The notes below the pieces were generated by a model. The model was not told where the DNA came from. It worked only from the letters and a program-made list of their open reading frames with translations, and did no database searches. A DNA stretch of 12,683 nt from JAVBLT01 sp031553315 (GTDB lineage: Bacteria; Verrucomicrobiota; Kiritimatiellia; RFP12; DVOR01). Shown one piece after another: positions 7,618 to 12,683 of this stretch (position 1 is its first letter; each line of letters starts with the position of its first letter). The DNA lies in NCBI GenBank assembly GCA_031553315.1, contig JAVBLT010000055.1, forward strand, positions 1 to 12,683, read 5' to 3'. The translations under genes were made by a program, and so were the position numbers.

Positions 7618-7761
7618 TCTTTCCGCTTTTTCTCGGTGATTTTTGTTTTTGAACTTCACCCTTTGAGATCGCCGTAGCGTTGCTACGGATCACCTCAAGC
7701 GTTTGTCAAAACCAAAATTCACCTTCGCAAAATCCGGAAATCTCATTCGAAACTTGCTCTA
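7599..7761. repeat. Complete palindromic MITE-like element, copy A, with TA flanks
   Basis: The 159-bp body at 7601-7759 is an imperfect inverted repeat that begins GAGCA and ends TGCTC, with TA on each side (7599-7600 and 7760-7761). Its outer 31 bases match the reverse complement of the other end at 24 positions by hand count. A further 18-base block (GGTGATTTTTGTTTTTGA) matches at 16. The exact centre is the hairpin CCGTAGC-GTT-GCTACGG (7672-7688), centred on 7680. No ORF is encoded. TA flanks suggest a target-site duplication of the IS630/Tc1-mariner type, but no transposase is in the window. It sits across the 3' end of phoR and could also act as a transcription barrier. Confidence 0.85.
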
Positions 7762-7803
7762 AAACCGCCTGAAATTTCCACCCGCCTCCAAGCCATCCGT
7801 TTT

Positions 7804-7860
7804 TTGCGGTTGTTTTTTCGATCCGAAACGGTTATCCTCCTCTCGTCAAAAACAGGAGGT
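7804..7860 (+). promoter_or_regulatory. Candidate promoter and strong ribosome binding site for the GH16 gene
   Basis: A weak pair, TTGTTT (7810-7815) and TATCCT (7833-7838) with 17-bp spacing, could serve as -35 and -10. A perfect AGGAGGT at 7854-7860 lies 4 nt before the ATG. The octamer AAACGGTT at 7826-7833, between the two promoter elements, also occurs inverted inside the LacI-like palindrome at 9768-9781. The ribosome binding site is clear, but the promoter call is tentative. Confidence 0.35.
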
Positions 7861-7864
7861 TCCC

Positions 7865-8722
7865 ATGAAGTGGCTGCTTGGATTGATTCTGCTCGCCGGA
7901 AACACCCTCGCCCAGGAGCGCGAAGGGTGGAGGCTGATTTGGTCCGATGAGTTCAACGGCAGCGGCGCGCTCGACTCCGCCAAATGGAGCCACGAAGAAG
8001 GCTTCATCCGCAACAACGAAGAGCAATACTACACCAAAGCCGATATCCGCAACGCCTCCCGCAAAAACGGCATCCTCGCCATCACCGCCCGAAAAGAAAA
8101 CAAAAAGAACCCCTCCCACACACCCGGCGCTCCCGAAAACGCCTTCTTTGGAAAACACCGCGAAACAATCACCTGTACCTCCGCCAGCGTGATCACCGAA
8201 GGAAAATTCTCCTTCCTTTACGGCCGCCTCGAAGTGCGCGCGAGGCTCCCCAAAGGGCAGGGCGTGTGGCCCGCAATCTGGATGATGGGCGCCAACCGCA
8301 AAGAAACCGGCTGGCCGCGCTGCGGCGAGATCGACGTGATGGAGTTTGTGTGGTCGACCCGGGAAACCGCCTACGGCACCGTGCATTGGTACAAACCCGG
8401 GGAAAAGAAAAACCACGCCAGCAAGGGCGGCACCGTGAAATCCGGCACCCTTTCCACCGAGTTTCACATCTATGCCATTGAGTGGGATAAGGATAAAATC
8501 GATTTCTTCTTCGACGACCAAAAATATTTCACCTATGCTGTGGCGCTCGCCGACCAGCCCGATGGTTCGAACCCCTTCCGCCTGCCGCAATATCTGCTCA
8601 TGAACCTCGCCATCGGCGGGAGCTGGGGCGGCGCGGTCGCCGAGGGCACGCTCCCTGCAACCTGTGAAATCGATTATGTGCGCATCTATCAAAAAGGCGA
8701 TGAAGCCCCCGCAAAACGCTGA
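7865..8722 (+). CDS. Secreted glycoside hydrolase family 16 (laminarinase-like beta-glucanase)
   Basis: This is probably an exported endo-beta-glucanase acting on beta-1,3 or mixed-linkage glucans. A signal peptide (MKWLLGLILLAGNTLAQ, cleavage near residue 16-17) precedes a single GH16 catalytic domain filling the rest of the 285 residues. The active-site motif EIDVME places the nucleophile at E155, an assisting aspartate at D157 and the acid/base at E160. The extra residue within the motif is the beta-bulge form seen in laminarinases, as opposed to lichenases. Other family segments include the opening LIWSDEFNG, YGRLEVRARLPKGQGVWPAIWMM and the closing CEIDYVRIYQK. No carbohydrate-binding module is attached. 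Exact substrate (laminarin, agar, porphyran or other) cannot be read from sequence alone. The gene stands alone, downstream of the palindromic element. Confidence 0.9.
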   Translation: MKWLLGLILLAGNTLAQEREGWRLIWSDEFNGSGALDSAKWSHEEGFIRNNEEQYYTKADIRNASRKNGILAITARKENKKNPSHTPGAPENAFFGKHRETITCTSASVITEGKFSFLYGRLEVRARLPKGQGVWPAIWMMGANRKETGWPRCGEIDVMEFVWSTRETAYGTVHWYKPGEKKNHASKGGTVKSGTLSTEFHIYAIEWDKDKIDFFFDDQKYFTYAVALADQPDGSNPFRLPQYLLMNLAIGGSWGGAVAEGTLPATCEIDYVRIYQKGDEAPAKR

Positions 8723-8733
8723 GGGCTTTCATC
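8699..8733 (+). terminator. Stem-loop at the GH16 stop codon, possible terminator
   Basis: GATGAAGCCC (8699-8708) pairs with GGGCTTTCATC (8723-8733) with one bulged A and a 14-base loop that spans the stop codon. No T-tract follows on either strand, so it is not a canonical intrinsic terminator. It lies between two convergent genes and may reduce read-through from both. Confidence 0.35.
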
Positions 8734-8744
8734 GCGCGCGCGGT

Positions 8745-9605
8745 TCAGATGTGCGAAAGCCTCATCTTGAAAAAGCCTTTGGGCGGCCGAGGCGTTTCAT
8801 CGGGTTCGTATCGCGCCAAACCGGCAGGGGAGGCGCTGGCTTTTCGCACGGCCAAGTCGCCCCACGCTCCGGTTACAAGATTATGGCGGCCCACGACGCT
8901 GATCTGCAGGTCGCCTCGCGCTGAATTGGGTTTCGGCGTATCAATCACGGCTGCGCCGGCATCGTCGGCGGCCATTCGGATCAGGTCATTCCGGGTTGTT
9001 GAAGAACCGAAGGCGTATTCCACGCCGTTGGGTACCCCGTTGCCGTCGAAATCATCATCGAAGCCCCGGTTGGGGCCGGTCGTGCCGAAGCGGGCGCCGG
9101 ACCAGGCGGCATAGGTCGCGGCGGTGTCGCCCACGGAGAGCCAGAGATCAAGGTCAATGGGGCCGGAAGCCGCGAGGCGGAAGTCGGTGCGTTGCCAATC
9201 AAGCGTGAGCGTGAGCAAGGTGACCTGCTTGATTTCGCTGACGACGAATCGCGTGCCGTCGGGCGAGAAAACCACCATGAAAAACGGCGTCGGCGTCAGC
9301 GTGAGCAATGCGGCCAGATCCAGGTTCAGCCCCGTTGTTTCGCTGATCAGCAGCGTGCGCACCCCCCGGAGCACCCCGCCGAGGTCGAGGATATTCGAAA
9401 GCGGCGTGTGCGAGTTGAAGGTGCCCGCCTGAATCTGAGCCGTTACGGAGGCGGCGACCGCCGCATCGCCCCTCAGCAGGTAAGCGGCGGTGGCGCCTGT
9501 GTAGAAGCGGGAATCGCCCAGTTTCACATACGAAGAGAGAATAAGCGCGGCCTGCGCCTGACAGCTGAAAAGAAGTGCCAATAACAACATAACAAGTGTT
9601 TTCAT
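8745..9605 (-). CDS. Secreted protein of unknown function with an Asp-rich calcium-loop-like module
   Basis: The 286-residue product has a signal peptide (MKTLVMLLLALLFSCQAQA, cleavage near residue 19). Its first half is rich in beta-type, Leu/Thr-containing segments, among them FFMVVFSPDGTRFVVSEI. Residues 183-200 (DDDFDGNGVPNGVEYAFG) resemble the Asp-rich linker/calcium loops common in secreted Verrucomicrobiota proteins. The C-terminus FFKMRLSHI resembles the FFRLRV-type endings of those proteins. C15 lies in LFSC, a poor lipobox, so ordinary signal-peptidase cleavage is more likely. The start is supported by an AAGG-type ribosome binding site and the signal peptide. It is convergent with the GH16 gene. 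I do not recognise a specific function; surface or extracellular location is an inference. Confidence 0.8.
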   Translation of the reverse strand: MKTLVMLLLALLFSCQAQAALILSSYVKLGDSRFYTGATAAYLLRGDAAVAASVTAQIQAGTFNSHTPLSNILDLGGVLRGVRTLLISETTGLNLDLAALLTLTPTPFFMVVFSPDGTRFVVSEIKQVTLLTLTLDWQRTDFRLAASGPIDLDLWLSVGDTAATYAAWSGARFGTTGPNRGFDDDFDGNGVPNGVEYAFGSSTTRNDLIRMAADDAGAAVIDTPKPNSARGDLQISVVGRHNLVTGAWGDLAVRKASASPAGLARYEPDETPRPPKGFFKMRLSHI

Positions 9606-9666
9606 GTTTACCTTTTCTTTTAGTTGTTCAACCCAAACGAGAACTTTTCGGAATTCTCAAAACAGA

Positions 9667-9694
9667 AAGATGAAAATATCGAACTGTTTGTCAA
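9667..9694 (-). promoter_or_regulatory. Candidate promoter of the secreted-protein gene
   Basis: Read on the minus strand, a consensus -35 TTGACA (plus-strand TGTCAA, 9689-9694) is followed after 16 bp by a poor -10, CATCTT (9667-9672). Predicted transcription would begin near 9660, leaving a leader of roughly 55 nt before the ATG at 9605. AT-rich sequence upstream could act as an UP element. Confidence 0.4.
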
Positions 9695-9767
9695 GTATGG
9701 TAATGAGTTTTTTTGTTTTTCATAGCAAAATCTGAAAACAATAAAAATATTATTTTTGCGTGTAAAT

Positions 9768-9781
9768 TGAAACCGTTTTCA
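9768..9781. promoter_or_regulatory. LacI-family / CRE-like operator palindrome
   Basis: TGAAACCGTTTTCA matches every constrained position of the catabolite-responsive element consensus TGWAANCGNTNWCA and is nearly palindromic around its central CG, as LacI/GalR-family operators are. It lies 163 bp upstream of the minus-strand secreted-protein start and about 144 bp upstream of the proB -10. Which regulator binds, and which gene responds, is unknown. Confidence 0.45.
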
Positions 9782-9924
9782 TAAAAATAATAACTTCATT
9801 TCTTTTCGTTGTTTTGATAAATGATTATTAAAATGATTGATTGGCTGTGAGCGCGCTCTGTTTTTTTGACCTTCGGAAAAGTGCGCTGTTTTTCCCTTTC
9901 CCTCTTTCGTTTTTTCAATCACAA

Positions 9925-9972
9925 TGGTATACTGTGCGGAAAACAAGGCCGTGAGGAGCCTTTTGCGAGGAG
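9925..9972 (+). promoter_or_regulatory. Extended -10 promoter and ribosome binding site of proBA-ruvC
   Basis: TGGTATACT (9925-9933) is an extended -10: a TG followed one base later by TATACT, five of six matches to TATAAT. The -35 position shows no good match, which is usual for extended -10 promoters. Transcription would begin near 9940. A GAGGAG at 9967-9972, 9 nt before the proB ATG, is a good ribosome binding site. An earlier copy at 9953-9958 is too far away. Confidence 0.55.
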
Positions 9973-9981
9973 TTTGAAAAG

Positions 9982-10809
9982 ATGAAGACAGAGGTCGAAC
10001 AGCGTTGCCGCCAGGTGTTGACAGATGCGCGGCGGGTCATTGTGAAAATCGGCACCCGCGTGATTACCGATGCCACAGGCCGCCCCGAAGTGCGCTATCT
10101 GCGCCACATCGTCAACCAGGTCGCCGCCCTTCACGCAGCGGGCCATGAAGTGATTCTCGTTTCCTCCGGCGCCGTGGGCGCGGGCATGGAAGCGCTCGGC
10201 ATCACGAGCCGCCCGACCGCCGTGCCGGATTTGCAGATGTGCGCCGCAGTCGGCCAGGCCCGCCTCATGGCCACCTATCAGAACCTCTTCGCCAAAAAAG
10301 ACATTATCGTGGGCCAGGTTCTCCTCACCCATGCCGATTTCGCCGAACGCATCCGCCTCACCAACGCCGGCCGCGCCCTCGAGCGGCTCCTGCGCCAGCG
10401 CGTCGTCCCCATCATCAATGAGAACGACGTCGTCGCCGATGAAGAGCTCAAAAAGCTTCTCTCTCTTGGCGACAACGATTACCTCGCCGCCCTCGTCACC
10501 AAGCTCACCCACGCCCACCTGCTCGTGCTCCTCAGCACGGTCGACGGTCTGCTCGCCACCGATGAAAAAGGCCGCAAGACCCGCGTCACCTGCGTGGCCG
10601 ACCTCAAGCAGGCCCTCAAGCTCGTCAATAAAGACGCCCACCTCGGCGGCATCTCCAAAGGCGGCATGGATTCCAAGCTCCGCGCCGCCCAGATCGCCGC
10701 CGAAGCCGGCGTCCCCGTCGTCATCGCCAGCGGCCGGCGCAAATCCGTCCTCGAGCGCATCGTCAAGGGCGAAGACGAGGGCACCCTGTTCGCAACCTCT
10801 CCATTTTGA
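9982..10809 (+). CDS. proB: Glutamate 5-kinase (without PUA domain)
   Basis: ProB phosphorylates L-glutamate with ATP to gamma-glutamyl phosphate, the first and normally proline-inhibited step of proline synthesis. The 275-residue protein is a single amino-acid-kinase domain. It carries VIVKIGTRV near the start, SSGAVGAG, VVPIINENDVV, LGDNDYLAALV and the substrate-loop GGISKGGMDSKLRAAQIAAEAG. The E. coli enzyme is 367 residues because of a C-terminal PUA domain, which is absent here; PUA-less ProB proteins of this length are known. It is the first gene of a proB-proA-ruvC operon behind an extended -10 promoter. ProA follows 7 bp later, fitting the need to channel the labile phosphate intermediate. 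Confidence 0.95.
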   Translation: MKTEVEQRCRQVLTDARRVIVKIGTRVITDATGRPEVRYLRHIVNQVAALHAAGHEVILVSSGAVGAGMEALGITSRPTAVPDLQMCAAVGQARLMATYQNLFAKKDIIVGQVLLTHADFAERIRLTNAGRALERLLRQRVVPIINENDVVADEELKKLLSLGDNDYLAALVTKLTHAHLLVLLSTVDGLLATDEKGRKTRVTCVADLKQALKLVNKDAHLGGISKGGMDSKLRAAQIAAEAGVPVVIASGRRKSVLERIVKGEDEGTLFATSPF

Positions 10810-10816
10810 GGCCTTT

Positions 10817-12031
10817 ATGGAACTCGAAACCACCATCGCGCACATGGCCCGCCGCGCCCGCGCCGCCGCCCTGCGCCTCACCGCCCTCGAAGCGACCGAC
10901 CGCGGCCGCATCCTCGAAGCGATCGCCCAAAGCCTCGAAGCCGCTCAACCCGCCGTGCTCGAAGCCAACGCCCGCGACCTGGCCGCCGCCCGCGCGGCAG
11001 GGATTGCCGAGGCCATGCTCGACCGCCTCGCCCTCACCCCCGCCCGTTTCGCCGGCATGGTTCAAGGCGTCCGCGAAGTGGCCGCCCTCCCCGATCCCGT
11101 CGGCGCCATCCTCTCGGAAGTGCGCAGGCCCAACGGTTTGGTCATCACGAAAAAACGCGTGCCGCTCGGCGTCGTCGCCATGATCTACGAAGCCCGCCCC
11201 AACGTCACCGTCGATGCCGCCGTCCTCTGCCTCAAAAGCGGCAACGCCGTCATCCTCCGCGGCGGCAGCGAAGCCGCCCAAAGCAGCGCCGCCCTTGTCG
11301 ACGCCATGCGCGCCGGCGCCACCGCCGCCGGGCTCCCTGAAGGCGCGATCCAGCTCGTCCCCGGCAAAAGCCATGAAGCCGTCCGCCACCTCATCCAACA
11401 GGAAGGCCTCGTCGACCTCGTCATCCCCCGCGGCGGCGAGCGCCTCATCCGCGCCGTCGCCGAAAACGCCCGCGTCCCCGTCCTCAAACACTACAAAGGC
11501 GTCTGCCACATCTATGTGGCGGCCACCGCCGACCAGACCCGCGCCCTCGACCTCATCGTCAACGCCAAAGTTCAGCGCCCCAGCGCCTGCAACGCGGTGG
11601 AAAGCCTCCTCGTCGACCAAAAAATCGCCGCCGAATTCCTCCCCAGGCTCCACAAACGCATGACCGAGGCCGGCGTCACCCTCCACCCCGCCGCCCAGGA
11701 CCCCGGCCGCGAATACCTCAGCCTCGACGCATCCCTGTATGTGGTCGACGGCGTCCAGGCCGCCATCGACCACATCAACGCCTGGAGCTCCCATCATTCC
11801 GACGCCATCCTCTCCGCCGACCCCGGCGAAACCGCCCGTTTCCTTCGCGATGTCGATTCCGCCGTCGTCTACGCCAACGCCTCCACCCGTTTTACCGACG
11901 GCGGCGAATTCGGCATGGGCGCCGAGATCGGCATCTGCACCGACAAGCTCCACGCCCGCGGCCCCATGGGTCTTGAAGAGCTCACCACCTACAAATACAT
12001 CGTCACCGGAAACGGCCAGATCCGTGAATAG
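10817..12031 (+). CDS. proA: Gamma-glutamyl phosphate reductase (glutamate-5-semialdehyde dehydrogenase)
   Basis: ProA reduces gamma-glutamyl phosphate with NADPH to glutamate-5-semialdehyde, which cyclises on the way to proline. The 404-residue product belongs to the aldehyde dehydrogenase superfamily and is close to the usual 410-420. Family segments include VPLGVVAMIYEARPNVTVDA, the nucleotide-binding region ILRGGSEA, DLVIPRGGERLI, the catalytic cysteine C258 in QRPSACNAVESLLV, and the C-terminal FTDGGEFGMGAEIGICTDKLHARGPMG. The reading frame stays open for 162 codons upstream, but those lie antiphase inside proB. The ATG at 10817, preceded by TGAGG at 10807-10811 overlapping the proB stop, is the proper start. 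Its 3' end overlaps the ruvC start by 8 bases. Confidence 0.96.
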   Translation: MELETTIAHMARRARAAALRLTALEATDRGRILEAIAQSLEAAQPAVLEANARDLAAARAAGIAEAMLDRLALTPARFAGMVQGVREVAALPDPVGAILSEVRRPNGLVITKKRVPLGVVAMIYEARPNVTVDAAVLCLKSGNAVILRGGSEAAQSSAALVDAMRAGATAAGLPEGAIQLVPGKSHEAVRHLIQQEGLVDLVIPRGGERLIRAVAENARVPVLKHYKGVCHIYVAATADQTRALDLIVNAKVQRPSACNAVESLLVDQKIAAEFLPRLHKRMTEAGVTLHPAAQDPGREYLSLDASLYVVDGVQAAIDHINAWSSHHSDAILSADPGETARFLRDVDSAVVYANASTRFTDGGEFGMGAEIGICTDKLHARGPMGLEELTTYKYIVTGNGQIRE

Positions 12032-12539
12032 CCCCCTCCCCCGGATTGTCCTTGGCATCGACACGTCTCTCCGCTCCACCGGCATCGGCATCATCGAAGC
12101 CCAAGGTTCCCGCATCATCCCCCTGTGCCACGGGCGCATCCGCAACCCCGCCAGCCTCAGCCTCTCCCAATGCCTCGTGCGCATTCACGACGAAATCACC
12201 GCCCTTCTCGAGAAACACACCCCCACCGAAGCCGCCGTCGAAGGCATCTTCTACGGTAAAAACCCCCGCACCATGATGATTCTCTGCCACGCCCGCGGCG
12301 TCGTCATCCGCGCCTGCGCCGCCCGCGCCATCCCCGTTTTCGAATACGAGCCCCGCACCGTCAAACAAGCCATTGCCGGCACCGGCGCCGCCGAAAAACA
12401 CCAGATTCAAATGATGATCGGCCGCCTTCTCTCCCTCCGCGAAGAAATTCCCGAAGACGCCGCCGACGCCCTCGCCATCGCCCTCACCCACCTCCACAAA
12501 ACAACCGGCATCCGCGCCGTCGCCCAAGATCCGGTTTAG
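12024..12539 (+). CDS. ruvC: Crossover junction endodeoxyribonuclease RuvC (Holliday-junction resolvase)
   Basis: RuvC is the dimeric nuclease that resolves Holliday junctions together with RuvAB. The 171-residue product matches the usual length of about 170. Catalytic acidic residues can be placed in GIDTSLRSTGIG (first Asp), VEGIFYGKN (Glu) and DAADALAIALTHLH (the final Asp pair). YEPRTVKQAIAGTGAAEKHQIQMMI is the usual RuvC core. The usual GIDPG is GIDTS here, but the aspartate is kept. The only sensible start is GTG at 12024, inside the proA 3' end, with no strong ribosome binding site, so translational coupling to proA is likely. ruvA and ruvB are not in the window. The stop TAG is formed by the target TA plus the first G of a palindromic element. 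Confidence 0.93.
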   Translation: MNSPLPRIVLGIDTSLRSTGIGIIEAQGSRIIPLCHGRIRNPASLSLSQCLVRIHDEITALLEKHTPTEAAVEGIFYGKNPRTMMILCHARGVVIRACAARAIPVFEYEPRTVKQAIAGTGAAEKHQIQMMIGRLLSLREEIPEDAADALAIALTHLHKTTGIRAVAQDPV

Positions 12540-12683
12540 AGTAACTTTCGATTGAACAGTCCGCTTTTTTTCGGCGCTTTTCCTCTTTGAATATCACCCT
12601 TTCGGTTCGCCGTAGCGCTGCTACGACTCACATTCAAGGGTTCATCAAAAAGAAAAATCACATTCATAAAATCAGGCCTTTTC
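12537..12683. repeat. Palindromic MITE-like element, copy B (cut by the window edge)
   Basis: After the TA at 12537-12538, the left arm 12539-12617 aligns without gaps to the left arm of copy A (7601-7679), with 62 of 79 positions identical by hand count. The central hairpin CGTAGC-GCT-GCTACG (12611-12625) is at the same distance from the left end (79 bases to the centre). By symmetry the element should end near 12697, about 14 bases beyond the window. The right arm partly mirrors the left (for example CTCTTTGA against TCATCAAAAAG). It lies directly at the stop codon of ruvC. Confidence 0.82.

Larger units (their letters stand above)
9606..9981. other. AT-rich divergent intergenic region
   Basis: These 376 bases separate the minus-strand secreted protein from proB and are far more AT-rich than the rest of the window. 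They contain a promoter candidate for the minus gene (9667-9694), a perfect AT-rich inverted repeat AAAAATA-T-TATTTTT (9743-9757), a LacI/CRE-like palindrome (9768-9781), a GAGCGCGCTC palindrome (9849-9858) and an extended -10 promoter before proB. I see no ORF with coding character and no recognisable RNA gene. Confidence 0.7.

Noticed and set aside
8732..8742. CG dinucleotide run as a Z-DNA or microsatellite element
   Set aside because: Five CG units are too short to mean much in high-GC sequence between convergent genes.
9849..9868. GAGCGCGCTC palindrome followed by T-rich sequence, as a terminator
   Set aside because: The palindrome has no loop, leaving a stem of only about 3 bp if it folds. 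No gene ends just upstream on the plus strand.
9866..9894. TTGACC as a -35 for proB
   Set aside because: The sequence 17 bp downstream (TTTTTC) is a poor -10. The extended -10 TGGTATACT at 9925 is much better and is too far from this -35.
10763..12184. Minus-strand ORF (473 codons) opposite proA and ruvC, Gly/Asp/Val-rich
   Set aside because: Its composition is the mirror of C-ending codons in proA. It has no signal, domain or ribosome binding site support.

Overview
The window looks like part of a chromosome from a Verrucomicrobiota/Kiritimatiellota-type (PVC) bacterium with high GC content. This rests on family-level cues and not on any search. A secreted protein at the left edge starts with a signal peptide followed by a 'VVGYNTV'-like motif. 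A second secreted protein has an Asp-rich 'DDDFDGNGVPNGVEYAFG' module and ends in 'FFKMRL'. I associate both styles with that phylum group.

Layout. Positions 1-89 (minus) hold the start of a divergent secreted protein. Positions 90-357 are a strongly G-rich, C-poor regulatory region that includes four tandem 11-bp repeats (YTTAAYG), a textbook Pho-box architecture. Positions 358-7617 form one tight operon: pstS, pstC, pstA, pstB, phoU, phoB, phoR. It encodes the high-affinity phosphate ABC transporter, its negative modulator and the two-component system that probably controls its own promoter through the Pho boxes. Gene spacing runs from 13 bp to a 4-bp overlap.

Positions 7599-7761 hold a complete ~159-bp imperfect palindromic element bounded by TA dinucleotides, and it supplies the last codons and the stop of phoR. 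A second copy begins at the TAG stop of ruvC (12537) and runs off the right edge. This looks like a non-autonomous MITE-like or ERIC-like family with TA target duplication.

Positions 7865-8722 encode a secreted family 16 glycoside hydrolase (laminarinase-like). A convergent secreted protein of unknown function follows (8745-9605, minus). Between it and proB lies a 376-bp AT-rich region with a TTGACA promoter candidate for the minus gene, a LacI/CRE-like palindrome and an extended -10 promoter for the next operon. Positions 9982-12539 hold proB-proA-ruvC: the first two enzymes of proline synthesis, then the Holliday-junction resolvase, translationally overlapped with proA through a GTG start.

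The points most worth a second look are the palindromic element that rewrites gene 3' ends, the four-repeat Pho box embedded in a possible G-quadruplex, the inversion of G/C strand bias inside the pst operon, the enlarged PstA and PstC permeases, and the CRE-like operator. I see no clearly novel multi-gene system, CRISPR array, tRNA or rRNA.
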